Of a DNA stretch of 17,521 nucleotides, positions 1 through 9,463 are shown piece after piece. Origin of the DNA: Auxenochlorella pyrenoidosa (lineage: Eukaryota; Chlorophyta; Trebouxiophyceae; Chlorellales; Chlorellaceae); NCBI GenBank assembly GCA_001430745.1, contig KQ482076.1, forward strand, positions 170,301-187,821, given 5' to 3'. The notes beneath the pieces were generated by a model that ran no database searches, was not told the origin of the DNA, and was given only the letters and a program-made list of their open reading frames with translations. Position 1 is the stretch's first letter. Each line of letters begins with the position of its first letter. The translations under genes were made by a program, and so were the position numbers.

Positions 1-2215
1 GCTCTGCCGCCGCCTGCAGCAGAGCGCTTGCGCCCCGCGGAGCCTCTGCCTGTGCCCCTGGGCGCAGGCGCCTCGCCCTCTGCTTTGGCTGCTGGCTCGG
101 CAGGCAGGGCCCCAGCACACGCCTCGGCCTCGACTGCCGACTGCGGCACCTTGTCAGTCTGAGGTGCCGCCGCCTGCACTGCCAGCGCTGGCGTGCGCTG
201 CAACAGGGCTGCGCCGGCGGCGGCTCTGCTCGAAGCGTCGCCGCGGCCGCTGTCTGCTGGGCCTGCTGCGGCTGCTGCAGCCATGGCATGCACCTCTGCA
301 AGCACGCCGCGCAGGTCTGAGGAGTGGCCAGGGGAGGCAGCGGCAGCGGCAGCGTGCTCGCCCCCTCCAGCAGAGGCGGAGGCGGCACCTGCGACACTCG
401 GCGCTGCCGCCTGGTCTTCAGGGTTCCTCTTCGCCTCCTGCTCCGCTTCGTGCGCTGCCTGCTGCGCTGTCCCAGTTTTGCCGCGGCCTCTGGGCCCAAG
501 GAAGCCGGTGATTGCCTGGTTGCCCTCGGCTTGCCGCTGGTGCCGGGCCGCATTCTCCCGCCGGGCGGCGGCAGTCTTGGGCCCACGCTGCTGCCAGCCG
601 TCGCCGCCACCTCCTGCCGCTCCGTCGCCTGCCTGTTTACTGGCTGCCGGCTCCACCTGCCTCTGTGGCTGCAGCGCCTGGCCATCTGCATTCTCCTTCC
701 CATCCTGCCCTGCTTCTGCAGCGTGCTGCGCCCGCTCGGCTGCCGCTGCACCCAGCTCTGCCTGCTCCTGCTCCTGCAGCCGCTGGGCGTCGGCTGGCTG
801 CGCCTGCACGCTGTGCAGCGACAGCCGGCGCGCCTCCTGCGCCGCCTGGCGCCGCTGGGCGGGCGCCGCAAAGCTCACACTCGGGGACTGGTACGCTGCG
901 GCACGTGGGGGGGCAGGGGCGATGCCGAGTTCTGGTGTGCCGATGCAAGCGCAGCCAGGAGCTCTGGCCTGCAGTGAAGCATGTCGGCACGACAACAACC
1001 GCGGGGTCCAGCAGCATGGAACAGCAGGCAGCGAGCTCCCCCGGCAGCCTCTGGCCTGCACCCAGCCCAGGCACTGCTCCGCTGCTGCCGGTCCAGCTTC
1101 CCCACCCCCAGCAGGCAGGTCACCTTCGTTGTCCACCCCTGGAAGCCAGCAGATGCCGCCAGCGCCCGGGGCAGCCGCCGTGTCGGGAGACTGCTCCCCG
1201 CAGCCGGCGGCTCCCTGTTGCAGCCCATCCCCAGCGTCGGTGGTGGCAGCAGCCGGCGATGGGGCGCCGCCCAGGCTCTCCCGGGCCGTCTCAAAAAAGG
1301 AGGCGCTGGGGCCAGCCCTCGTGGGCGCGGGGCCTGCCTCGCCGCCCTCCTGCAGGGCTGAGCTGCCGCCGCCGGCACCGCCAGCCTCGGCTGCCCCTGC
1401 TGCCGCCGCCGCTGCAGCCGCTGCGGGCGCTGTGCCTGCTGTGCCTGCTGCGTCAGCTGGGCCCCCTCCGGCATATCGCAGCAGCTCCTCCTTGTGAGCC
1501 TCCAGCTCCGCAAAGGCCTGAGCAAGAGAAAGCGGGCGGGGGGCAGATATGGGGGTGTGGAAAGGGGGTACCGGGGGCGGGGCAGGGCGGGGCGGTGGCG
1601 CGCGCAGGCTGCCAGCCCGCTCACCGACACAACCCTGTCCATTGTAGGGTCTTCGCTGATGGCCCGCCGCTTCACCCGCAGGTTGCAGTTGGGGCATCGC
1701 CCATGCTCCTGCACCGACTGCTGTGCGCAGGGCCTGCACAGGGGGGGCGCGGGCGCAGGCAGCGGGGCGCGGACATTGCCTGCCTCGCACTGCGTCTGCC
1801 ATGCCTGGCTGCAGCGCTTTTTGCGTGCTGCAGGAAAGCCGGCGACCGAGGGCAGGGGTGGTATGAGCCACGGGCGCGACCGGCATGCACGGCTTGAGCT
1901 GGAGGGGCAGCCTGCGACAGCTTGGCGACAGCTGGACGGGCGCAGCTGGTCCCAGCGCTGCCGGCTTCAAACACTCACATGCAGAAGTAGTGGCAGCAGG
2001 GGAGCCGTCCCACCGGCGCAGACATGACGCACAGGCTGCATGGAGGAAGGTGGGGCAGCAATTGCGCGTTTGGAGGGACGTTCCAGCGGCGGGAGCGGCG
2101 GCGGGTAGAGGCTGCACTGGATGTCGTCGGGCTGCAGCCGTGGTAGTTCCGCCCCCGCGCACCATATCGAGCATCGAAGCTCTCGCGACAGGCTCTCGAT
2201 GTGCTGCAGCGCCAT
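1..2215 (-). CDS. BRCA1-like RING-finger E3 ubiquitin ligase, 5' part (partial)
   Basis: Proposed exons are 2215-2163, 2035-1979, 1733-1625 and 1517-1 (continuing past the edge), all with GT-AG introns and compatible phases (2, 2, 0). The product is at least 578 residues in the window. Splicing joins a complete C3HC4 RING at residues 15-53: C15, C18, C31, H33, C36, C39, C50, C53. The lead-in LSRELRCSICL and the tail RRAISEDPTMDRVVS match the region around the RING in plant BRCA1 as I remember it. That family pairs with BARD1 as a ubiquitin ligase in homologous-recombination DNA repair in the nucleus. After about residue 95 the protein is Ala/Gly/Gln-rich with charged, possibly coiled stretches and no domain I can name. 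BRCT or PHD domains, expected at the C terminus, would lie outside the window. The start ATG has a good context (ACCATGG). RAD18 or BARD1 are alternatives; the residues after the RING favour BRCA1. An additional small intron in the long last exon cannot be excluded. Confidence 0.82.
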
Positions 2216-3474
2216 GGTCAGGCACGGCGGCCGCGCCTTTGCAACTCAAACACGCGGGTCAAAAATGGACGCTGCGCTCCACTTCACGCCCCTCAGAAGT
2301 CGCACAGCTGCTCAGACTTGCTGCAGCCGCCTGCCTTCCCCGCTGTCTGAGTCGCAGCGGCGGCGGCGACACTCTGGCATGCTGCCCGCCCAGCAGCATT
2401 TGCAATAATGAGGACTCTAGCCATGAACCCAATTGATCATTGCTCTGTGCTATGAACCAATCAATTAAAACAGTTGGAAAAAGCCTGGATCCAACGACAA
2501 TTCGGAGCCTTGATGCAGCAAGAGTATCTTGCATGCACGCAATCGCGGTGTGGGCTTGAGTTTGGTTGGCGATCAGTCAGTGGTCGGGAATACCATGCAG
2601 AATAAGCGGGGCTTGGAACAGGGCGGATTGGCTGGAGAGCACCAAAGTCATGTGCCAAGGTGCTGCCACAGTGCATTTGCAGGGACAGAGATTCGGGTCT
2701 TGGTGCACCGCCAGTGCAGGTGCAGGGGGGGCTCATTCGTTTGAACAATTGAATCAAGGGGGGTGGTTCTGCTGACGTCAGTGGCCAAGGCGGTGAATCT
2801 GGGAACACATACAAAGGAGTGGGCCCTTGGGGTGATAAGCGGCAGGCAGGATAGTGAAGGTGCAGGGATAAAGGGCAAGGGCCGCGGAGGAGGGTGGCAT
2901 TATAGGTGGAGAGGGGTCGGTGGGCACACTGGCTGCGCCACTCACTGCACCAATGTGCTTATGAAAGGGGTCCCACAATCTTGGAAAGTGCGCGCCGAGT
3001 CTGTAGGCGCGAAAGCGAGCACGGCCAAGCATCAGGTAGCTTGGCTGGGGCAGGCATGAACGGGCTACATCTGTCTCAGTGGGAACGCTTGGTAGCTGGC
3101 AAGGGAGGCTAAATCAAGAGGCGATATGAGTGTGATTACGTCAAATGCAAAAAGGAACCCAAGTGTAGGTGAGTTTGGGGAGAGGCAAGAAGTGAGCGTA
3201 CGTGGGCGTGACAGTGGCTGCCTGTCCGATAGATCGACTTGAGTGATGAGGGGCCCGCAGCGCGGGGAAAGTCTTGCATCTGGCAGTGATGAGAGAGCAG
3301 GAATGCTTGGGTAAAAGTGGTAATACAAGTAATGTCTCAAGTGGCGAGTCGGGGATGCTATTGCATATGTATGTATACATAGAAGCATAAGGTAAGCAAA
3401 GGCGGCATGAGAAGCAAGCATTGAGCCTTTGTTGCCTGGGCTCGCGTGGGCTGGTGCAAACGGGCCAGCCCAGC
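2216..3474. other. Intergenic spacer between BRCA1-like gene and pseudokinase 3' end
   Basis: This stretch holds no supportable gene. It is visibly lower in GC than the coding blocks and contains AT-rich patches such as 3360-3390. On the minus strand it should contain the 3' UTR of the pseudokinase gene and the promoter of the BRCA1-like gene. I found no TGTAA polyadenylation signal on the minus strand here. Two near copies of ATGAACC(C)AAT lie at about 2423-2433 and 2452-2461 on the plus strand, upstream of the BRCA1-like gene; their meaning is unknown. Confidence 0.6.
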
Positions 3475-6400
3475 TCACACGAGCATTTCCTGAAGATGCC
3501 GCAGGCTTGCAAGGATGCCCAACATGCCGGGGCGGTCGGCTGGGCAGGGCGCTGTGCACGCTGTGACCAGCGCCTGCAGCGCAGCAGTGCACCGCAGCAA
3601 CAGAACATCAGCCACCACTCACAGGCACCGCTCACCACTCACAGGCAGCATCGCCACTGCCCCTCGCCCTTGTGGTATCAACAGCAGAGCGCGATCTGCA
3701 GCATCTCTCGGTCTGCCCATGGTTCCCTGATCTTGACCGACTCGCCTGGAAGCTGGGCGGGCAGCCCTCCAGCGGCGGGAGCACAGGTCGCCCCGCCAGC
3801 ATGTCGCGCACGACGTGGTTGCCGTGCAGGGTGTCCCACACCAGCTGGCCACTGAACATCTGCGCAGCAGAGCAGCAAGCAGAGGTGCAGGGAGTGGGCG
3901 GTGAGGCAAGGTTGGGGGACGGCGGCAGGCACAGCTCTGGTGGAAGGCTGGCGCGCCGCATATGATCGAGCGGAGCGGGGAGACAGCTGGACCAGTGCTG
4001 GCGCCTGTTCTTGGTCAGACCTGTCGGCCCTGGCTGATGCTCTGCTGTGGCTGAGTCCAAGGCAGGCCGCTCTTCTCCAGGTCCCTGTGCCCTTTGCAAC
4101 CCACTGCCAAATCAACAGGGGTTTGTGACGAGCGGTGCAAAGGCAGGCCTCACCTCGTGCAGCAGTACCCCCAGGGAGTACACGTCAGCGGCGGGCGAGG
4201 GCTGCCCGCTGGCGCCCAGCAGCACCTCGGGGGCGGTGTACACAGCTGTGTCGAGGCGCAGCGTCTGCTGGCTGCGCGGCAGGGCCTTGTGGCAGGCCAG
4301 GTGGCAGGCACTGGAGAGCTGCGGCGGGGTTGGAGAGCAGGAGAGGCGTGGGGGCGGGGGGGCGCCATTTGAAGCAGCGAGGGAAAGCTTCCTGTCGTTA
4401 TCACCGCCAGCTTTGCAGGCAGGGGCGCCGCAGGCAGCCGAAAGCCTGTTTGAGCGCAGCCGCACCTTTGCTGTGAACGGCCGCTTGCCACACACGTGGC
4501 TCAGCAGCACGCGCGCGCTGGTGAGGTCGCCGTGGGCAAAGCCGTGGGCATGCAGGTGGGCGAGCGCGGCCGCAATCTCCTGCAGCCACGCATCGGGGAG
4601 GGCAGCCAGCGCGTGGCAGGCTTAGGTGGTGCCAGGGGGTGCAAAGGCCGGCAGCAGCCTGAGCATGCGTGCTGCGGGGCGTCCCACCTGAGCGGTGGAC
4701 AGAATGGCCGGCAGGTCGGGCCCCGCCTCGGCCTTGCCCAGGGCGCTGCTGCCCTTGCGCAGCCAGCCGCGAGCGATGGCAGTCTCCAGGGTGCCCTGCC
4801 CGCACGGCTCTGAAATGATCCACACCTGGGCATCAGGGTCACGTACAGTGGAAAAACGCTTGCGGAGCCATTCCTTGACAGCTTGCATGTCAACCAGCGT
4901 GGCAAAGGCGTGCCTGGCCGCATGATGACGGCCGCCTGCGGCAGCCCGGCCCTCCACCGGCTGCCACTGTCGATGCGCCGGCGCGCGCAGCCAGCAGCGT
5001 GCGGCAGCATTGGCGACGGCGTATGCGCCACCCCGCAGGTACGGGCCCCACCTGCAGGTGCTTGTAGCGCAGGGCAGCACACCAGCCAAGCGTGGCATCC
5101 TCCCGCCAGCTGCCGCTCAACTCGTTGAAGCACTCGTCGAGGAGCCCCTCGCACCACTCTTCTGCCTGCCCCTGGCCGCAGCACGCGAGGGTGGCGCCGT
5201 CTTGGCCGTCGTCTGCCAGGGTTGGGCGCTCCACCGCGCAGTGCAGCACCCTGACCAGGTTTGGGTGCTCAAGCTCTGGCCTGCAAAGCCACGAGTGGGT
5301 GTGGGGGGTAGTGGTGGTGAGGTTGGAGGGGTTGGACAACATCAGGGTGTTATCCAGCTGAGACAGAGCGCGCAGCAGGCGGCATGGGCAAGCTACAGGG
5401 CCTTTGGCAGGGAAGGCCTCTGAGCAGCCACGCATTGACAGGCTCCGAGCACCTGGCGCTCTGTCATGCAGCTGGCTCTGAGCAGTGCAGTGTGCAGGCA
5501 GGCGACGGCTAGCGCTCTTGGCACCCAGTGCAGCGGCCCCCACCTGCCCGCTACCGAGCGCAGCCTGGCCTCCAGGCTGGCAGCCTCATCCTCATGCTCG
5601 GCCAGGTGGTCCGCCACCTGCAGACAGCAAACGAATGTCAGGCGCCAGCAGCAGGGGGTTGCCTGGTGGGAGCAGAGGGGGGTGGGGGGCGCATGGCGCC
5701 GCACCGGTGCGGGGCACGCCAGCCCACATGCTCTGTCCGCCTCCGCGAGGAGCGCCTCAGCAGCATAAGATACGTGATTTGGACTGCCTCCTCACCATGA
5801 CCACCACGTGCTGCTGCCGGAAGGTGGCTCGGTACACGAGAGAGCCGCCCCAGCAGCCGATGATGCGACCCAGGGAGAGCTCGCGCAGCATCGCTGCCAC
5901 CTCCTGCAGCGTGTGCGCATTTGTTCAGGGAGCAGATTGCATGGCAGTGAGTGTTAGTGAGATGCAGGCCGAACTGCAGCCGGGGCCCAGGTGTTGGAAA
6001 AGGGCCAGGAATGGCCCTGCAGCCGCATGAGGTTGTTTGTCCGGGACTGGCAGCGGCAGCCAAGGCCCGTCGATCTCCCGAGGACAGAACAGGAGCTCGT
6101 TGTGGATGTGTACATTTGTAGCCCTTGGCGCAATGCTTACGATGCCGCCCTGTGGGGCCCGCTCAATCCACGCTGCAATCCACGACATGTCCAGAGCGGG
6201 CGCACCTGGGTGCAGCTTTGTGGCTCTGCGCCAGCTGGCGGTTTGTGTGGGCTGCCTCCCACGCTCCAGTGGCTGCTTTCACCGCTGTCCGTGCTAATTG
6301 AGCTCAGCGGGGTGCATGGTCTTGAAGAGCTGTCGCCTGGGGCTGCCTTGGTCGTGCATGCACTGAGCTCCTTCACGCCCGCCGTGCGGACCGGATCGCC

Positions 6401-6618
6401 TGGAGCGCCGTCCGCCAACAGCTGCTGGGCAGCAGCCCGCGCTGCCTCTCGGCGGGGCCCCTCAGGCGCCACGACAGCCTGCAAAGGTCAATAACTGGCG
6501 CTGTCACAGGCAGGGAAGCCAGCACGTGAGCCAAATTCCCTCCGGCCTGGTTGGTTGCCGCCGCACTCGTCCCGTTACCAGCGTGCCGCGGCCTCACCTT
6601 GCTTGCACATGCGCCCAT
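3475..6618 (-). CDS. Predicted pseudokinase of the Ser/Thr kinase fold, myristoylation-like N terminus
   Basis: Eleven exons join in phase: 6618-6598, 6478-6283, 6205-6141, 5903-5796, 5617-5544, 5280-5052, 4825-4688, 4579-4466, 4318-4154, 3859-3746, 3573-3475. They give 440 residues. The kinase fold spans about 103-436: a degenerate glycine loop IIGCWGGSLVYRATF (109-122), HPNLV (160-164), VWIISEPCGQGTL at the hinge, the catalytic loop HGDLTSARVLL (293-303), APE (344-346), DVYSLGVLLHE, and the C-terminal ACTAPCPADRPG. Key residues are changed. The beta-3 Lys is M130, the metal-binding Asn of the catalytic loop is R300, and the DFG is S318-A319-C320. Only the catalytic Asp (D295) remains. The proposed start reads MGACASK, a classic N-myristoylation/palmitoylation signature, with context GCCACCCATGG. 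An in-frame ATG at 6846 could instead extend it by 76 residues. The last intron is GC-AG. An insertion of about 55 residues lies between HPNLV and the hinge. The function is probably scaffolding or allosteric signalling at a membrane, which is inference. Confidence 0.83.
3574..3745 (-). other. GC-AG intron (last intron of pseudokinase gene)
   Basis: The donor reads CAG|GCGAGT and the acceptor CGCTGCAG|GCG. No GT donor near this point gives a kinase C terminus. With this intron removed, CPPSFQ joins directly to ALVTACTAPCPADRPG, the expected helix with the conserved Arg-Pro. Without splicing, the frame runs to a stop at 3632 and the last kinase helices are lost. Splicing here is inferred from homology only. 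Confidence 0.75.
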
Positions 6619-7357
6619 GGGTGGCGCGTTTGCAACGGGGGACGCCTTGATACTGCCTTGAGCCTTTGAAGCAGCGGCGGGACGCTGGCGGGGAGAGCGG
6701 AACGGTATTTCCAGCCTGGTCTGCGAATCAAAGAGCGATATGCGTTGCCGAAAGTTTAAAACCTGGCCCCGGTGAGAACTGAGGCATTGTCTCTTGGCCA
6801 TGGCACCTGTAGCCGATGACGGCACCGGCAGCCCAACCGGTGTCATGCCCAATTTCTGCTAGGCTTGTAGGCTAGCTGATCTGTCCATAACAAACGCAAT
6901 AAGAGGTCCTAAACCCTTGATTGCATGCGTAAAGTCCACCTGTTGGTGGTTGGAGGGAGAGGACAAAGGACGGTCGGGGTTGTGACGGATACCGCAGCAC
7001 AGATGACGGATTTCTGCTGCCTCCTGTGTTTTACGCAAAGCCGCCCACTGATCAACCAGCCGGCCTTCTTCCCTCATCGTGTGAGATTACTGGGAGCGTA
7101 TGGTGCAGGGACGCAGCAAGGGGGGGGTGCAAGTTTGCTGCGCTGGGTGCTGGCAGCAAACCTGCCCCTGCCATAGTGGCCCCGGCCCCACTTCTCCCGG
7201 GCGAAGGAGACGGTATCCGGCAGCCAGCTTGCACAAATCGCAGCAAGATGCACGTGCATGGCAGGTGGAGGCAGACAGGAAGCCGTTGCAGGGCCTGGGC
7301 AGGCGAAAGCAGGTGCGGCCGCGAGGAGTCACATGGGTGCTGGGCTGCCCAGGGCCG
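6619..7357. other. Spacer between RbcX 3' end and pseudokinase start
   Basis: No gene is supported here. The stretch should hold the RbcX 3' UTR and the promoter and 5' leader of the pseudokinase gene, both on the minus strand. The open frame up to about 6852 on the minus strand is in phase with the pseudokinase start and contains ATGs at 6846 and about 6802. It could be a longer N terminus, but its composition looks unconserved and its start context is weaker than that of the ATG at 6618. Confidence 0.55.
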
Positions 7358-8700
7358 TCACTGGCTGCCTCTGGGAGCCGGCCCGCTGCTGCTCTGGCCT
7401 CCGCCCTCCCCCTCCCCCCAGGCCTCATCTCCACTTTCCCTGTCAGCTGCCAGCGCCGATCCAAACCTGTCGGCAGCATACTGCCTCAGCAGGCTCGCGT
7501 TTGACACTGAGATTCGCTGCCGCGTCAGCTGCTGCACCGCCTGCCAGTCCAACTGGGTGCTGCAGTACGCCTGCCGCACCTCGAGCACCCTCACGCCTGC
7601 GCACAGGGGCAGCGGGCCGAGTGGCTCTGGTAAGCGAGGCTTTGGCAGCAAGGACTACAAGTCCAGTCAGCACAGCGCTCCCCCTCCTGGCTGGCAGCGC
7701 CGATCCCCCGGCGTCCCGTCTGCCCAGCAGGCATAGCTGCGCCGCCCGCGCAGCCAGCCAGCTGGCCGACCCCACAACACCCTACTCCATCCCATCGCCT
7801 GCCAGCGGGCCCAAAGAGTTCCACCCAGGGGCAAAAACAGCACGGCCGCATAACAACAGCTCACCAAGCAGCGGGTGCTGCGCCATGAGGGCTGCCAGCC
7901 ACTCGTCGCCGCTGCCGCTGGTCAGCGGCCGGCCTGCCAGGAAGGCCTGGAGGCGCATGAAGTCCGGGGTGGGGGGCAGGTGGCCCCCCTCGCCGCCGCC
8001 GCCCAGCTGTGCCAGGACCACGCTGCAGCAGGGGAGGGCGAGGCGGGCGGGGGGCAGTATGACAGGGGGCGGGGGCTCTGTCGGCTGGGCGGCAGGAAAC
8101 CTTTGGCGGGCAGCTGGGCAGCCGGGCAGTCGGGCAAAGGCTCTGGGTGCGCCTGCTCTGCTGGTTCATAAGAGGCGCCCTGGCAGCAGAAGCATGCGCT
8201 GCATGACGCGCAGCGCTGCGCAGCAGGCGGCAGTCAGGATGGGGGCAAACGATTTCGTTCTTCGAAGCGGGGAGGCGGCGGCGGCCCCAGCACCAGCTGC
8301 AGCACTGCACTCACCGCACCGCAACGGCCGTGCACAGCAGGCTGAGCGTGTGGGCTGCCTGCTCCTCTGGGCTCCTCCCAGACTTGAACGTGTCCCGGGG
8401 GACATGCATGGCGCGACAGCACCGGGCCGAGCGGCGGCGACGCGGCGGGGCGGGCGGGCTGTGATGGACCAACCTGGTGCGGGGTGGGGGAAACGCATGT
8501 TGCGTGGCTGCCCAGCTGGCAGGTTGGGATGTGTGTAAGGCGCAAATGGACACCCGGGTTTTGCTGCAGGAGGCAGGCAGGAGGCGGCAGCCCACGACGC
8601 AAGGCAGGCAGCCGCTGGCGCGGCCGGGCACAGCAGCAGCCTGGCACAGCAGCCGCAGTAGCAGGGGCACTCACCGCGCAGTAGCAGCCGCTGCAATCAT
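7358..8700 (-). CDS. RbcX: RbcX-like Rubisco assembly chaperone, chloroplast-targeted
   Basis: Exons 8700-8675, 8473-8315, 8022-7865 and 7596-7358 join with GT-AG introns (phases 2, 2, 1) to give 193 residues. RbcX is a small helical homodimer that clamps the C terminus of the Rubisco large subunit and promotes assembly of the L8 core in the chloroplast stroma. The signature block VRVLEVRQAYCSTQLDW (exon 4) closely matches the plant RbcX consensus ILEVRSAYC...FEW. The segment VAVRVVLAQL matches the helix VAVxIVxxQL, and SLLRQYAADRF matches the late conserved Tyr-containing segment. The first 30 or so residues (MIAAAATARLVHHS, then an Arg-rich run ending RCCRA) look like a chloroplast transit peptide. 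Exon 1 is only 26 bases, so it is easily missed, but it gives the right phase. The Glu/Gly-rich tail after about residue 160 has no recognised role. The gene is divergent from the receptor kinase at 9464. Confidence 0.87.
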
Positions 8701-8810
8701 GGGCTTTTATTCTTGCGCTCGGAATCGCGGCGAGCTCGCTCCGCTTTGGTGCAGAGCTTTTGGCTGCACCACGCTTGGCCGGCCTGGAGCAGAGTCGGCC
8801 AGGAAAGGTG

Positions 8811-8815
8811 TTATA
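8811..8815 (-). promoter_or_regulatory. Possible TATA box for RbcX
   Basis: The minus strand reads TATAACACC about 110 bases upstream of the proposed RbcX ATG. In GC-rich DNA a TATAA at this distance is plausible, but one match of this length can occur by chance. Confidence 0.3.
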
Positions 8816-9010
8816 CTGCGCTGTGCAGCAGATCACAGCAGCCACCGACAGGCATGGTGAAGAGCAGCGCGCCCCGTCAGCGGCGGCGGCGAGTGATGGT
8901 GAAGGCTTCGACCTGCACGACCGTGCGCCTTGTGGTGAGCATGTCACGTCTGCTACCAGTTACTTGAACACATCTCTGAATGGTTCACAAGGCATGTGAC
9001 TGCCCCGCCA

Positions 9011-9042
9011 TGAATGCTGGGCCTTCTCCGGCCCGGCATTCA
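9011..9042. repeat. Inverted repeat (hairpin) in divergent promoter
   Basis: The arms are 9011-9023 and 9030-9042, with 12 of 13 positions complementary (GAATGCTGGGCC against GGCCCGGCATTC plus one extra T-A pair). The loop is 6 bases, TTCTCC. No T-tract follows, and it lies at the 5' side of both flanking genes, so it is not a simple terminator. Its role is unknown. Confidence 0.6.
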
Positions 9043-9463
9043 GGAGCGATCATACTGGTACCGAGCTATTTGTACTTCACTTGCACAACTCTCTTTCGGC
9101 CATTGATCCTCCTCATATTTTGGAACACAACTCCACTGGATGGTCTGCTTAGCAAGCAAATGCCGGCGGGCCCGACGGGCAGAGCTGTGGGCAGGGTCAT
9201 GACAAGGAAGGGGCAGATACCGCACCTTGCAGGATTGCTGCTGCTGGCGCACACGGGCTGGCCAGCCTCTGCTCTCGAGGGAATCTACCAGTCTTCCCTT
9301 GAAAGCTCACAACCCCATTGAGCTGCAGTGCAGCATGCATGGTCATGTGGGCCCAGGTGGCAAGGTGGTCTTGGCACCGGAGGATACTCGATTTGTCACC
9401 GGCACCGTGCACTTTGTCTTCTAACCTCCCACACCTTTCTCCCCCCCCTGATCTCCCATAACA

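Larger units (their letters stand above)
8701..9463. other. Divergent promoter region between RbcX and receptor-like kinase 1
   Basis: This 763-base spacer separates the RbcX start (minus) from the kinase start (plus), so it should contain both promoters and both leaders. It holds an inverted repeat at 9011-9042 and a TATAA-like box for RbcX. Open frames here (for example 8980-9321, plus) show no domain, targeting signal or splice context and are not called as genes. Confidence 0.6.

Noticed and set aside
193..1897. Long plus-strand open frames (434 and 461 residues)
   Set aside because: They are antisense shadows of the GC-rich, Ala-rich exon 4 of the BRCA1-like gene; they have Cys/Ser/Pro-biased composition and no domain or splice logic.
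2461..3592. Several open frames of 70-175 residues between the BRCA1-like gene and the pseudokinase
   Set aside because: They overlap each other on both strands, show no recognisable domain, and lie in lower-GC spacer or antisense to the last pseudokinase exon.
4890..5051. Extension of pseudokinase coding upstream of 4825 (frame reading VDMQAVKEWLRKRF)
   Set aside because: It is open and not impossible, but no phase-compatible acceptor with a good pyrimidine tract was found there. Joining 5052 to 4825 gives a normal kinase hinge.
8980..9321. Plus-strand open frame with a hydrophobic stretch in the divergent spacer
   Set aside because: There is no homology, its start context is ordinary, and it lies in the expected promoter and 5' UTR of kinase 1.
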